Positions 40,188 through 48,256 of a stretch of DNA of 58,242 nucleotides are shown here, piece after piece. The stretch spans positions 1 through 58,242 of the forward strand of contig NZ_QWZQ01000018.1 in the NCBI RefSeq assembly GCF_003885105.1. The letters run 5' to 3'. Under the pieces are notes generated by a model that did not search any database, had not been told where the DNA came from, and saw nothing but the letters and a program-made list of their open reading frames with translations. Position 1 is the stretch's first letter, and each line of letters begins with the position of its first letter. Source of the stretch: Lactiplantibacillus garii (GTDB lineage Bacteria; Bacillota; Bacilli; Lactobacillales; Lactobacillaceae). The translations under genes were made by a program, and so were the position numbers.

Positions 40188-41156
40188 CTACGATTGTTTG
40201 ATTTGGTTGGCTTTCAGGCCAATCGCGCTGGCATTCGTTTTGTTAACATACAAGTGCAGCTTATCCGCCGTTTGCACCTTCATGGTTTGGGGCCGCTGCT
40301 TTTTGATTAATACGTTGTACGCCATCTTCCCGGTCTGTTCCCCGAGTTCGTAATAGTTTAAACCGTAAGTGGCGGTCCCACCGTCTTCGGCCATTTCGAT
40401 TGAACCAGTCACAACGGGTAATTTAGCCGCCTTAGCTTTTTGCCCAATTGTCTTCATCGCACTGGCCATCAAGTTATCCGTTGGCAGGTACAGGCCGGAA
40501 ACTTTTCCTTCTAAACCGGCCAACACGCTGGCGATATCGTTGGTGCTGGTGGCGCTCACCACTTTTAACTTTAAGTTATGTTGTTGGGCGTACTTTTTAG
40601 CAATTTTAACTTGTAATACGGAATTTTCTTCGGACGAATTATACATGATTCCGAGTGGTTTATTGGTTTTGGTCATGCTTTTAAGCAGCTTAAGTTGTTT
40701 GGCTACTGGCACCAGGTCACTCGTTCCGCTCACGTTGGTCGCGGGCTTGGTATCACTTTTAACTAAGCCGGCCGCTTTCAAATCGGTGACCGCCGTAACG
40801 AGGGTTGGGACGGTCTTAGTTTTCTTAGCGAGGGCCTGGGCGGCCGGGGTGGCGATGCCGACTAATAAATCATTTTTTTGCTGAACAAGTTGTTGGCTCA
40901 TGGTGTTCAGATTGGCCTGATCACCCTGCGCGTTTAAGTAGTGGTACTTCACCGTGGTTTTATTACCGTGGGCTTTCAGTTCCTTGGCTAACCCCGCCTT
41001 GAACCCTTTACGGGCCTGGTCCAGCGAGCCGTGTTGCACTACCTGTAAAATACCGACCGAGACGGTTTTGGAATCGTTGGCGCTTCCCGAATTTCCGCAA
41101 GCGGTTAATAATAATCCGAGTCCTAAAACTAAGCTTCCTAAAATGGCTTTTTTCAT
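40188..41156 (-). CDS. Substrate-binding lipoprotein of the TrpXYZ-type ABC importer
   Basis: 322 residues: lipobox LTACG (Cys about 20), then an ABC_sub_bind domain (VSVGILQVVQHGSLDQARKGF, LLVGIATPAAQAL, TSDLVPVAKQLKLLK, YLPTDNLMASAM, YGLNYYELGEQTGKMA). Homologues import tryptophan or tyrosine, often behind Trp or Tyr T-boxes. Here no T-box is present; a leader peptide with five Phe in its last eight residues suggests phenylalanine or another aromatic as the sensed amino acid. GAGGGG precedes the ATG. First structural gene of the operon. Confidence 0.9.
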   Translation of the reverse strand: MKKAILGSLVLGLGLLLTACGNSGSANDSKTVSVGILQVVQHGSLDQARKGFKAGLAKELKAHGNKTTVKYHYLNAQGDQANLNTMSQQLVQQKNDLLVGIATPAAQALAKKTKTVPTLVTAVTDLKAAGLVKSDTKPATNVSGTSDLVPVAKQLKLLKSMTKTNKPLGIMYNSSEENSVLQVKIAKKYAQQHNLKLKVVSATSTNDIASVLAGLEGKVSGLYLPTDNLMASAMKTIGQKAKAAKLPVVTGSIEMAEDGGTATYGLNYYELGEQTGKMAYNVLIKKQRPQTMKVQTADKLHLYVNKTNASAIGLKANQIKQS

Positions 41157-41229
41157 AAGTAATTACCCCTCAAAGTTGTTTAATGGTTTGCATCCACTCC
41201 CCGACCAACGTCTTGATCAGAATTCGTGG

Positions 41230-41325
41230 AAAATAAAAAATACCAGTTAGATTCAGGATAGAATCTAACTGGTATTTTATCGGGCCCGATAGTTTTCCAG
41301 ATAGATTGTACCCGTATCTACCTGG
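41230..41325 (-). promoter_or_regulatory. Transcription attenuator (antiterminator/terminator) of the aromatic ABC operon
   Basis: On the minus strand four segments follow each other: CCAGGTAGAT (41316-41325), ATCTATCTGG (41297-41306), CCAGTTAGATTC (41261-41272), GAATCTAACTGG (41243-41254), then a T-rich tract (41230-41242). Segments 1:2, 2:3 (one mismatch) and 3:4 can each pair, the last being an intrinsic terminator with AAAATA/TATTTT flanks. This is the textbook plan of an attenuator. It lies between the leader peptide and the first structural gene. Confidence 0.75.
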
Positions 41326-41346
41326 CATTTAAGTCATGTGAAATAA

Positions 41347-41433
41347 CTTTAGCTCCCGATAGATACAAACGCGTTGTGCGTGCGTTTGTATCCACCGTGC
41401 GAATACAAACGCTATCTAAAGAAAAAGCTAAAG
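41347..41433 (-). promoter_or_regulatory. Mutually exclusive hairpins overlapping the Phe codons of the leader peptide
   Basis: GCGTTTGTATTC (41401-41412), GGATACAAACGC (41382-41393) and GCGTTTGTATC (41362-41372) offer two competing hairpins. In addition CTTTAGCT inside the leader ORF (41426-41433) is complementary to AGCTAAAG (41347-41354). A ribosome stalled at the Phe codons would cover the first segments and shift the balance. Confidence 0.7.
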
Positions 41434-41474
41434 GCAAATTGGTTATTTAAATGAAGTTGTGTAACTGATGACAT
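41412..41474 (-). CDS. Phe-rich leader peptide (20 codons)
   Basis: ATG at 41472-41474, AAAGGA nine bases upstream, TAG stop at 41412-41414. The peptide ends NQFAFSFFFR: five of the last eight residues are Phe (TTT/TTC), placed immediately before and inside competing hairpins. This is how classical Phe attenuators (for example pheST/pheA leaders of enterics) are built. It probably has no function as a protein. The strong link between codon content and downstream aromatic amino-acid transporter supports the call. Confidence 0.75.
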   Translation of the reverse strand: MSSVTQLHLNNQFAFSFFFR

Positions 41475-41510
41475 AGGTTGTCGTCCTTTCATTTTGCAAT
41501 TTGTAGTTAT

Positions 41511-41539
41511 AGTTAAACATTAAAAAGTTCTCATGTCAA
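41511..41539 (-). promoter_or_regulatory. Promoter of the leader peptide/aromatic ABC operon
   Basis: Perfect -35 TTGACA (41534-41539) with TTAACT 17 bases on, followed by TATAAC (41506-41511); the exact -10 is uncertain. It starts 31 bases after the WxL operon stop, so the ABC operon is a separate unit with a leader of about 350 bases. Confidence 0.6.
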
Positions 41540-41569
41540 CTGTTGTTCTCACATTGCTTTCTTACTTTG

Positions 41570-43195
41570 TCACGGAGCATCCGTAATGACCCACTGGATT
41601 GCCATTTTATGTTTGCCAACTTGAACATCGGGATGTAGCTCCATAAAAATTCCCGTATCTCGCTGAGCATCACGGTGCCGGTACCAATCTTCACCAAACG
41701 TGGTGGTAGTTTTCGTACCCGTCGCGGCCGGTGGCAGATCTAACTTAGTCGTTGCTTTTTCGGTTAAGTACGTAACGTTACCATCGGACTTACGGTAGAA
41801 GAGTCGAATACCACGTTCCACACTCGCACCGACATTGACGGACCAGTTCTGATCACTAGCAGCATGTCGGACAACCATGCGTGGCCAGGCTTGCGGCACA
41901 ATTTTTTGGACGTTGCGCGGAACCGGATTAGTGCCAAAGTCAAACACCGTGGCACCCTGTGGCTGTTCCCAACTTGGCGGACTCATAAACGTAATGGTCG
42001 TACTAGGCGTCATATAGCCATCATTATGAATCGCATATAGTGTGAGATTAACAGGTCTTTGATAACGTGAAAAATAATCTAAACGTTGCGCCAAATCATT
42101 TGGGCTCATATCAGTGACCCACATAAATTCTTCTTGCTTCACCGGCTGATCCACACTCTCAATTGTTATATGTGCCCATTCCTCTATTTTTCCAAGTGCA
42201 ATATAAAAATTTTGAAGTTCTCCCTCAGATGCGTTTTCGTTGTGTTTCACCTGCAAGGCCTCAACCATGGCCTTAATTTCATTATTACTGGGATCTAACA
42301 CGGGATGTGCCACGTGTAACTTAAACGGATCTTCAACAGATACATCAGTGTACCCAACCACCCCGTTCGAATCTCTTTCTTTAACCGTTACCGTGTCTTG
42401 ACCAACCAAAGCACCCGGTTCAAAAGTTAATTTAAACTTTTTACTTCCCAATTTAGTATCAGGTGTCGAACTGACTGAACTTGTTACCGTACTATTTTTC
42501 TGACTTCGTTCACCAGTAATTTGATGTGCATCAGCGTACAGCCTATCGACCGTCGGATGCCAGACGTGTTGGACTGCGCCGGGATCAAATTCCGCGAGCG
42601 CCTGCACATGAATTGGTTTCTTATTCCAATTGTTATAAACTGCTAAAGCAATATATAGCGGCTTTTTTAATTGTTCCTGAGTTAGTTTAACATCATTAAT
42701 AAAGCTCACACGTCCTGAAAACGAGGCCGTATATCGGTAAGAAAGCGTCATAAATGGCCGGCTTTGTTTAAGTTGGAATCGGTCTCTTGTTGTAGCTAAT
42801 ATGTCTCCCTGATTATTAGTAAGTACTACCGTTCCCCATTCAGGTGTAATAAAAACAGGAATCTTATTTTGCCATCCCCGAGTCATAATTAATTGGTTTT
42901 TTAAAATCACTTTAATTGTTGTCGTATTTACAGATAAATTTGGTGCTCCCAAGTTTGCACCATCAGCTGTGATATCAACAACATAGGGAATGCTCTTTGT
43001 ACTGGTCAGAGAAATATTGCCAGTAGCCCGCAATTGCTTATTAACACGGTTTTCTCCCTTAAAAATCGACACGTCACCATTAGTTTCTGCGTGAGCAGTG
43101 GCCATTGACACTATCAATAAGCATATGAAGCTGAATAAACCGATTAGTCTTTTCCACCAATTAACATTCCAAACGTACCTCTGAGACTCACTCAT
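41570..43195 (-). CDS. Large WxL-like surface protein (CscC type), operon 2
   Basis: 541 residues with a signal peptide (about 15-37, LIGLFSFICLLIVSMATAHA) and a long beta-rich extracellular part. The C-terminus has the WxL-like arrangement: FDFGTNPVP, a WSVNVGASV strand and a final IQWVITDAP in place of the usual WTLSDVP. I start at the ATG 43193-43195 (MSESQRY), which overlaps the stop of the upstream gene (ATGAGTGA) and has GTAGG before it. It attaches non-covalently to the wall, probably in a complex with the operon's other two proteins. The promoter is at 45112-45154. Confidence 0.82.
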   Translation of the reverse strand: MSESQRYVWNVNWWKRLIGLFSFICLLIVSMATAHAETNGDVSIFKGENRVNKQLRATGNISLTSTKSIPYVVDITADGANLGAPNLSVNTTTIKVILKNQLIMTRGWQNKIPVFITPEWGTVVLTNNQGDILATTRDRFQLKQSRPFMTLSYRYTASFSGRVSFINDVKLTQEQLKKPLYIALAVYNNWNKKPIHVQALAEFDPGAVQHVWHPTVDRLYADAHQITGERSQKNSTVTSSVSSTPDTKLGSKKFKLTFEPGALVGQDTVTVKERDSNGVVGYTDVSVEDPFKLHVAHPVLDPSNNEIKAMVEALQVKHNENASEGELQNFYIALGKIEEWAHITIESVDQPVKQEEFMWVTDMSPNDLAQRLDYFSRYQRPVNLTLYAIHNDGYMTPSTTITFMSPPSWEQPQGATVFDFGTNPVPRNVQKIVPQAWPRMVVRHAASDQNWSVNVGASVERGIRLFYRKSDGNVTYLTEKATTKLDLPPAATGTKTTTTFGEDWYRHRDAQRDTGIFMELHPDVQVGKHKMAIQWVITDAP

Positions 43196-44255
43196 TTTTT
43201 TCACCTACTTGCATCGTCCGGCGTTCTTTTCGACGGTGCCACCATAACCACACGCCCCAAATAATTACTACTAGTAGTAACGTTGCTAGCGAACTCAGCA
43301 ACATGAACAACCACGTCTTATCGGGCTTAATATCGACCGACTTTTGGTTAAATTTGTGCGCATCGTCATCCGTGATCGTAAAGTCGCGCTCAAAATGCCA
43401 GTGATGATCATGGTTCGTCGCATCCAATTTTAGGTGGTAACGCCCTGCTCGCAAGGGTTGGCTTCTCAATAAGAGCGAGTCTTGATAACCTGAATTTGGC
43501 GCCATATACACCCTTTTCTGGCTTGCACTTTTTACTATGGTACCCGTATCACGATTACTAATAACCGTTTTTAACTTTAAAGCCGGAATCAACACTGCTG
43601 TTACATTCCGTAAATTGACGATAATCCCCTGGTGGTAGTGAAACAATCCGGCGTGAACCGTTCCCAACTTCATTTGGGGAGCGGGGTTCTCTCCTAGTTG
43701 GCACATAATTGCAATGTTGTAGGAGTACTCGTTTTTGATATTGGTTGCCCCCTTGACCTCACCGGTGACCTTATCGTTAATTCGTTTGAAGTACCATCCG
43801 CCCAGCAACGTCCCGTGGAAATCACTACCGGGCATGGTAAGGGTAGCACTCACCACTCGCTCTCCATGCGCGGGGACCGTTACTTTGTGTTCTCCATCAA
43901 TGTGGGTCAGCTGATCCAACCGGTACTTCAGTGATGGATCATATTTTTTAGCTGGTGTGATATATTCCAATTCACCACTAGGGTTGGTATAAGCCGTATG
44001 CACGGCATGTTCAACCGTTATTTCATGATCCGTCGTGTTATAAATCGTTGTTTGGAGTGTTTCTCTTTGTCCAGGTGCCATCTTCAAATCAAAAAAAGAC
44101 ACGTGGTGATTAATTTGATTACTAGCTTGCTTGGCAGCCACGCTAAAACCGATTTCACTTTGAACTGACGGTCCCGCAGCTTGCACCGTATCCGCCCACC
44201 AAAGACTAGTTCCGACCAACGCTACTATAGTCAACCAGAGTTTACGCATTACCAT
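43188..44255 (-). CDS. WxL-interacting protein with DUF916/DUF3324 domains and C-terminal anchor, operon 2
   Basis: 355 residues: signal peptide (1-26), DUF916 peptidoglycan-binding domain (about 30-155; GFSVAAKQASNQI, SFFDLKMAPGQRETLQTTIYN), DUF3324 host-binding domain (about 160-310; LGGWYFKRINDKVTGEVKGA), one membrane helix (about 315-340) and a basic tail. These proteins hold WxL partners at the cell surface. GGAG is eight bases before the ATG. It lies between the small and large WxL genes as usual. Paralogue of the gene at 48257 (the segment YDPSLKY and the LGGWYFKR block are shared). Confidence 0.9.
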   Translation of the reverse strand: MVMRKLWLTIVALVGTSLWWADTVQAAGPSVQSEIGFSVAAKQASNQINHHVSFFDLKMAPGQRETLQTTIYNTTDHEITVEHAVHTAYTNPSGELEYITPAKKYDPSLKYRLDQLTHIDGEHKVTVPAHGERVVSATLTMPGSDFHGTLLGGWYFKRINDKVTGEVKGATNIKNEYSYNIAIMCQLGENPAPQMKLGTVHAGLFHYHQGIIVNLRNVTAVLIPALKLKTVISNRDTGTIVKSASQKRVYMAPNSGYQDSLLLRSQPLRAGRYHLKLDATNHDHHWHFERDFTITDDDAHKFNQKSVDIKPDKTWLFMLLSSLATLLLVVIIWGVWLWWHRRKERRTMQVGEKNE

Positions 44256-44327
44256 TCCTTCAACTCCTAAGTTTGTATGTACAAAAAGGTGGGCTAACCA
44301 CCGTTAGTCGCACCAATCACTTATCCG

Positions 44328-45089
44328 CTACTTCCCATCAGTATTTGAAGGGCCAGTACTCAATGTCCAGTTAAGCGTTGTTTTATAGTCACCGGTTTTA
44401 ACATTACTTACAGGCACCGATAACTTAATTTCGCTTGGATTCATTTGAAAAGTTGTCATCCCCGCACCAGTATCCGATATGGATGTCTTTAAAATGTTGG
44501 CGCCCCTGTCACCCAATTGGATGGTTCGCTCAGGTTGAATGATTCCACCCTTGGTCTCATCGTTACGTTTGATGGTCCCATCGGGAAGTTCAATTTTTGC
44601 ACCTTCCATGACCCTTTTATTAGGATTATTATCATCCAACGTTAACGGATCACCGGTTACGGTTAGGTTCCAACCATCGCCGGTTCCTCGTTCATCCCCC
44701 ACTTCAACAACAAATTGACTATGCCACAATATTGAACTTTTAGGATCTAAATTGATGGCTACTTCACTCACCATACTATTGTCCGAACTATTGCTCTTAC
44801 TAGTTGGACTCGTTGTTAAATCATCAAATTTGATTGTATGGGTAACATATACTAATGACAAATTTTTTCCTGGTTTTACCCCATTATCTGGAGCATCGTT
44901 TACAGTTTTATTGGGATGGTCCGGATCAACAGGAGACATCATATCAGAATCTGGTGTCACACTAACCGTCACATCAGTTTTCCCAACCTCACCGTCAGTT
45001 GTCGTAACGGTTTCTGCGCGGACAACTTTTGGCAAATTGACTAACAATAAAGCGCTCATTAATATTGACCCACATATTTGTCTTTTCAT
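44328..45089 (-). CDS. WxL-domain cell-surface protein, operon 2
   Basis: 253 residues: signal peptide (about 1-25), an Asp/Pro/Asn linker (PVDPDHPNKT), and a WxL domain with the two conserved tryptophan motifs GWNLTV and LNWTLSTGP at the C-terminus. WxL domains bind peptidoglycan non-covalently. GGAGG stands six bases from the second of two adjacent ATGs, which I prefer. First gene of a three-gene operon that lacks the small LPXTG protein found in operon 1. Confidence 0.9.
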   Translation of the reverse strand: MKRQICGSILMSALLLVNLPKVVRAETVTTTDGEVGKTDVTVSVTPDSDMMSPVDPDHPNKTVNDAPDNGVKPGKNLSLVYVTHTIKFDDLTTSPTSKSNSSDNSMVSEVAINLDPKSSILWHSQFVVEVGDERGTGDGWNLTVTGDPLTLDDNNPNKRVMEGAKIELPDGTIKRNDETKGGIIQPERTIQLGDRGANILKTSISDTGAGMTTFQMNPSEIKLSVPVSNVKTGDYKTTLNWTLSTGPSNTDGK

Positions 45090-45111
45090 CATTAACCTCC
45101 ATTAATAGTTA

Positions 45112-45154
45112 GATTATAACTATAATTTACCACGTTAATCTTCATATTCAAGCG
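45112..45154 (-). promoter_or_regulatory. Conserved WxL promoter, operon 2
   Basis: TTGAAT (45146-45151), 16-base spacer, TAAATT (45124-45129), followed by ATAGTTATAATC. The 43 bases match the promoter of operon 1 at 34 positions without a gap, although the flanks are unrelated, so it holds a shared control element. Direct repeats ATAGT-ATA downstream of the -10 could be an operator. Confidence 0.7.
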
Positions 45155-45365
45155 ACTAGACTTTTCCAGTGTTGTACAACAATGACAAAAGCCATTAACA
45201 GTAAGGCTTTTATGCATATATCTGTTTTAATAAAAAAATGATTAAACTCATTTCATATAATTAACTACTAAAGTGAAAATACAGTCGTAATTACTCAGTT
45301 TGTATGTACTTTAAATTCGGCCATTGTCTCTCAATTAGTAACAAAATTGAGTGAACTTCCAATGG
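45155..45365. other. Intergenic DNA between WxL operon 2 promoter and the IS200 remnant
   Basis: AT-rich, with a short hairpin AAAGCC/GGCTTT (45188-45214). No gene or further element is recognised. Confidence 0.45.
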
Positions 45366-45367
45366 AA

Positions 45368-46112
45368 ATCATAACTACCCGTAAAACAGGTAGTTTACTC
45401 TAGGGCTATAAGCCCTATGTACCAGTATGCGTCTCAAGGCACCGGCTTTTTTTACCAAAAACAAACTACTCTTGTCACTTTTTTGACCGCTTTAAGCATT
45501 GTTGTTATTACTTGCCTTGACCCTTAAAAGAGTCTTCATATTCTCGAACACTTAATCCATCTTAAGCTTGAGCATTATTCTCTTGATTACGAATATATTT
45601 TTTAATCGCGGCTTCGTTAAGCCCTACAGTACTGACATAATAACCAACCGCCAAAAATAACGATTGCCAAATTTATATCCAAAATTTGCATACTAATCAA
45701 ACATCATCAAGGCCGTTTTACCTTTTAAATAACCTATAAAACTGGCTACACTTAATTTCGGTGGAATACCTACCAACAAATGCACATGATCTGGCATCAT
45801 ATGTCCTTCTAGAATTTTTACACCTTTGTGAATATTTTCTTGTAGATCATGCCGGTATTGATTATAAGTTCTTGTCCTCCTATACTGTGGAACGGATACG
45901 ATATGGTACTTGCATAGTCATTTAATATGTGCGGAGCTGTTTAGTTTATTTGCCATTTCTGACGTTCCCTTTCGATTTTGAATGCTGGGATCTGACACCT
46001 GCATTCTAAATCTGATGGGAGCGTTTGGATTTAACCATTTTGCCAACCGCCCACATAGCGGATGTTTTTTTATTTTGCACGCCTTAGCGCACTCAACCGG
46101 ACCTAAAGGCAA
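45368..46112 (-). mobile_element. Decayed IS200-type insertion sequence
   Basis: Contains a broken tnpA (45508-45956). Right side: a hairpin AACTACC/GGTAGTT (45371-45394) followed by AGGGCTATAAGCCCT and a stretch GCGTCTCAAGGCACCGGC typical of IS200 ends. Left side: hairpin GAATGC/GCATTC (45979-46007) in the tnpA leader and CCGC/GCGG (46049-46062). Ends are approximate. IS200 elements have no terminal inverted repeats or target duplications, so exact borders cannot be fixed. Confidence 0.7.
45508..45956 (-). pseudogene. tnpA: IS200 transposase (tnpA), inactivated
   Basis: Conceptual translation on the minus strand gives MANKLNSSAHIK, a TGA in place of Trp, then CKYHIVSVPQYRRTRTYNQYR, EGHMMPDHVHLLVGIPPK (the HUH nuclease motif), ASFIGYLKGKTALMMFD, a TAG stop, YANFGYKFGNRYFWR, a frameshift, GYYVSTVGLNEAAIKKYI (catalytic Tyr region), another stop and LSVREYEDSFKG. 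Total span matches the usual about 150 codons. At least three stops and a frameshift show it is dead. Confidence 0.9.
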
Positions 46113-46116
46113 AATA

Positions 46117-46158
46117 AAAGTATCCTACAGGAGCTTGCTCCTATTAAGATACTTTTTT
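46117..46158 (-). terminator. Terminator-like hairpin beside the IS200 remnant
   Basis: AAAGTATC and GATACTTT arms with an inner AGGAGC/GCTCCT stem and a T-tract on the plus strand. Confidence 0.6.
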
Positions 46159-46258
46159 CGTACTTTCCTGGTTCAAAATCAAGGTTAAAAAAATTCAAAT
46201 TGCAAATTAGTTCTCATCAACACTGGTGAAAAAGGAGCCAAAAATATTAATACTAAGC

Positions 46259-46302
46259 GAGGTGAGCTAATTTAAACTCTCGACTTTTAATTAGCTCACC
46301 TC
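46259..46302 (-). terminator. Hairpin downstream of WxL operon 1
   Basis: GAGGTGAGCTAATT (46259-46272) and AATTAGCTCACCTC (46289-46302): perfect 14-bp stem, 16-base loop, 30 bases after the operon's last stop. It lacks a clear T-tract. Confidence 0.6.
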
Positions 46303-46331
46303 AAGCACAAAACCCATTCCAACCTCTGTGA

Positions 46332-47843
46332 TTAGGGCTCCGGTACATCACTTAATGTCCAGTTAATCGTCCCAGAATATTGAGTATCTGATGTAGCATA
46401 AACCCCAGGTTGTGTGTCTAAAAAAATTCCTGCCTTACTTTTATCTGTTGGATCAGTAGTCCACCCATCAGTTACAGTAGTACCAGAATTTGAATCACGT
46501 TCACCCTGATCAATCAACGTACTTTTGGTTAAATTACTAGATTGCCCACTTGCTGAGCGATAGACCAGATTACCAGGTAACGTATGTGATCCACTCACTA
46601 AATTAGTAGCAGTAGCATATAAATACCATTTCGACCCAGTCGACCTAGTATCACTAATCGCAACATTCCAAGCTGTCGTTGGCCCGTAAATAGCCTCGGC
46701 TGTTGGAACTGGATGCGTCCCGAAACTAATGCTATCTGAAACTGCAGAAAACTTTACTGTCCCGGGCTTAACCAACGTAATTGTCTTAGTTTCTGATTTA
46801 CTACTTCCATCAGTAGCATAAAAATCGATTGTCATACTACCGTTATCAGCAACCTTTTTTAAGGCCGCGGCTAACCCTGTACTGTCTGTTTTTATGGTTA
46901 TCCCATCACTATTTCCAAAAACATTTTTACCAGAGAGAACCGCTTGATCCTTCACCCAAGAAATAAAATCTGTGTCAGACATACTCTCTAACTTTGATTC
47001 GTCACTACTTGATAAATCAATACTAGTTTTTTCGGCCTCAATTGTAATTGGATTTGTTACTGCACTCGTTACTGTACCAGAATCTCCCATGTCATCACTC
47101 TCAATAAGGGTAATACTAGTCTTTCCACTCAGTGCTCCTTTACTTAGTTCCATCTTAAATTTACCATCGGCACCGACTGTCACAGGATCACCACTGTAGC
47201 CATCATAAGTAATATCACTACCGGCTGTTCCAGTTCCCTCTATCACTTCCGTAGCCTGAGTTATCGGATCAGTCGTAATTTTGGGAGTTAACGTATTCTT
47301 CTTAAACTGTGCAAACGCATACTTATTGAGTCCCGCACCATCTTCATTAGTCTTAAAGACTACAGCTGCATACAACGGCATCTGGTCCTTTAAGTTTGCA
47401 AGATTAACAGTAAAACTTTGAGTTTTATTATTTGTCCCAAATATTCCTCCACCAACCGTAATACTTGAACCATTAACGGTAGTCCAACCTAACGTATTTG
47501 TAGCAACTGTATTACCATTCCTATCTAAAACATCAAAATGGTAACTGTTGATTGTTTCGCCACCCTTTGTAGTCATATTTCCGTTAAAGGTCAATGTTAT
47601 ATTTTGAGTGTCTTTACTAATTCGGCCATTTATCAATCCATCAGCTTGAGCATTAACGAAAGTCGGATAATTCGATAACGCTGTATTTCCAGAATCATCT
47701 GCAGTATAGACTCGACCACCATATGATGAAACGTTACTAGTTACAGTCGAAAGCGCCAACGCCTGTACTCTGCTGTAATTTAGGGTAATTCCAACTGACA
47801 TTAATATGAATAATATAAATATTACTACACGCTTAATTCGCAT
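46332..47843 (-). CDS. Large WxL-like surface protein (CscC type), operon 1
   Basis: 503 residues: signal peptide (about 1-30), beta-rich extracellular regions with Ig-like segments (ITTDPITQATEVIEGTGTAG, GALSGKTSITLIESDD, an Ig fold with linker), and a C-terminal WxL-like domain with ISFGTHPVP, AWNVAISDT and the closing INWTLSDVP. I start at the ATG 47841-47843, six bases after GGGGTG; it overlaps the stop of the LPXTG gene by 11 bases. Counterpart of the gene at 41570. Likely a wall-bound adhesin partner of the smaller WxL protein. Confidence 0.85.
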   Translation of the reverse strand: MRIKRVVIFILFILMSVGITLNYSRVQALALSTVTSNVSSYGGRVYTADDSGNTALSNYPTFVNAQADGLINGRISKDTQNITLTFNGNMTTKGGETINSYHFDVLDRNGNTVATNTLGWTTVNGSSITVGGGIFGTNNKTQSFTVNLANLKDQMPLYAAVVFKTNEDGAGLNKYAFAQFKKNTLTPKITTDPITQATEVIEGTGTAGSDITYDGYSGDPVTVGADGKFKMELSKGALSGKTSITLIESDDMGDSGTVTSAVTNPITIEAEKTSIDLSSSDESKLESMSDTDFISWVKDQAVLSGKNVFGNSDGITIKTDSTGLAAALKKVADNGSMTIDFYATDGSSKSETKTITLVKPGTVKFSAVSDSISFGTHPVPTAEAIYGPTTAWNVAISDTRSTGSKWYLYATATNLVSGSHTLPGNLVYRSASGQSSNLTKSTLIDQGERDSNSGTTVTDGWTTDPTDKSKAGIFLDTQPGVYATSDTQYSGTINWTLSDVPEP

Positions 47844-48231
47844 TGTATTCACCCCGATCTTCTAACCGTAAATTTCGCCAGATTAGATAACTAAGAATCA
47901 GGATAAGCAATACCATTCCCCCACAAATTCGAATATACCACGCATATGCCTCAGCCGTCTGCGGTAATCTTCCTGACCGTAGCGTTTTCAATAATGTCCC
48001 TGATAGCGAGTCTGGGCTTACCGTCACTTTAGGCGTTGCAGATTGTTTTGCCGTCGAACCATTAGGAATATTGTGATTTGATTTTAAAGTTGCCGCATCG
48101 ACTACGACTGTTTTACTCGGTGTAAAACCAACCCCAGTTTGCGTTTCAGATTGAGCTAACGCAGTCACAGGTAACATCCAGGCTAAGACTAGCATCAAAG
48201 CCCCGACTAGTCCTAATTTAATTTTTTTCAA
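47833..48231 (-). CDS. Small LPXTG protein of WxL cluster (CscD type)
   Basis: 132 residues: signal peptide (about 1-27, ALMLVLAWMLPVTALA), a short Ser/Thr/Lys spacer and a sortase signal LPQTAE followed by a hydrophobic segment and RNLRLEDR tail. Start is a TTG (48229-48231) six bases after AGGGGTG; a GTG at 48240 overlaps that site. WxL clusters commonly contain such a small sortase substrate, thought to anchor the complex covalently. It is missing from operon 2. Confidence 0.82.
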   Translation of the reverse strand: MKKIKLGLVGALMLVLAWMLPVTALAQSETQTGVGFTPSKTVVVDAATLKSNHNIPNGSTAKQSATPKVTVSPDSLSGTLLKTLRSGRLPQTAEAYAWYIRICGGMVLLILILSYLIWRNLRLEDRGEYNAN

Positions 48232-48256
48232 TTTAATCACCCCTAGATTAAATTAC

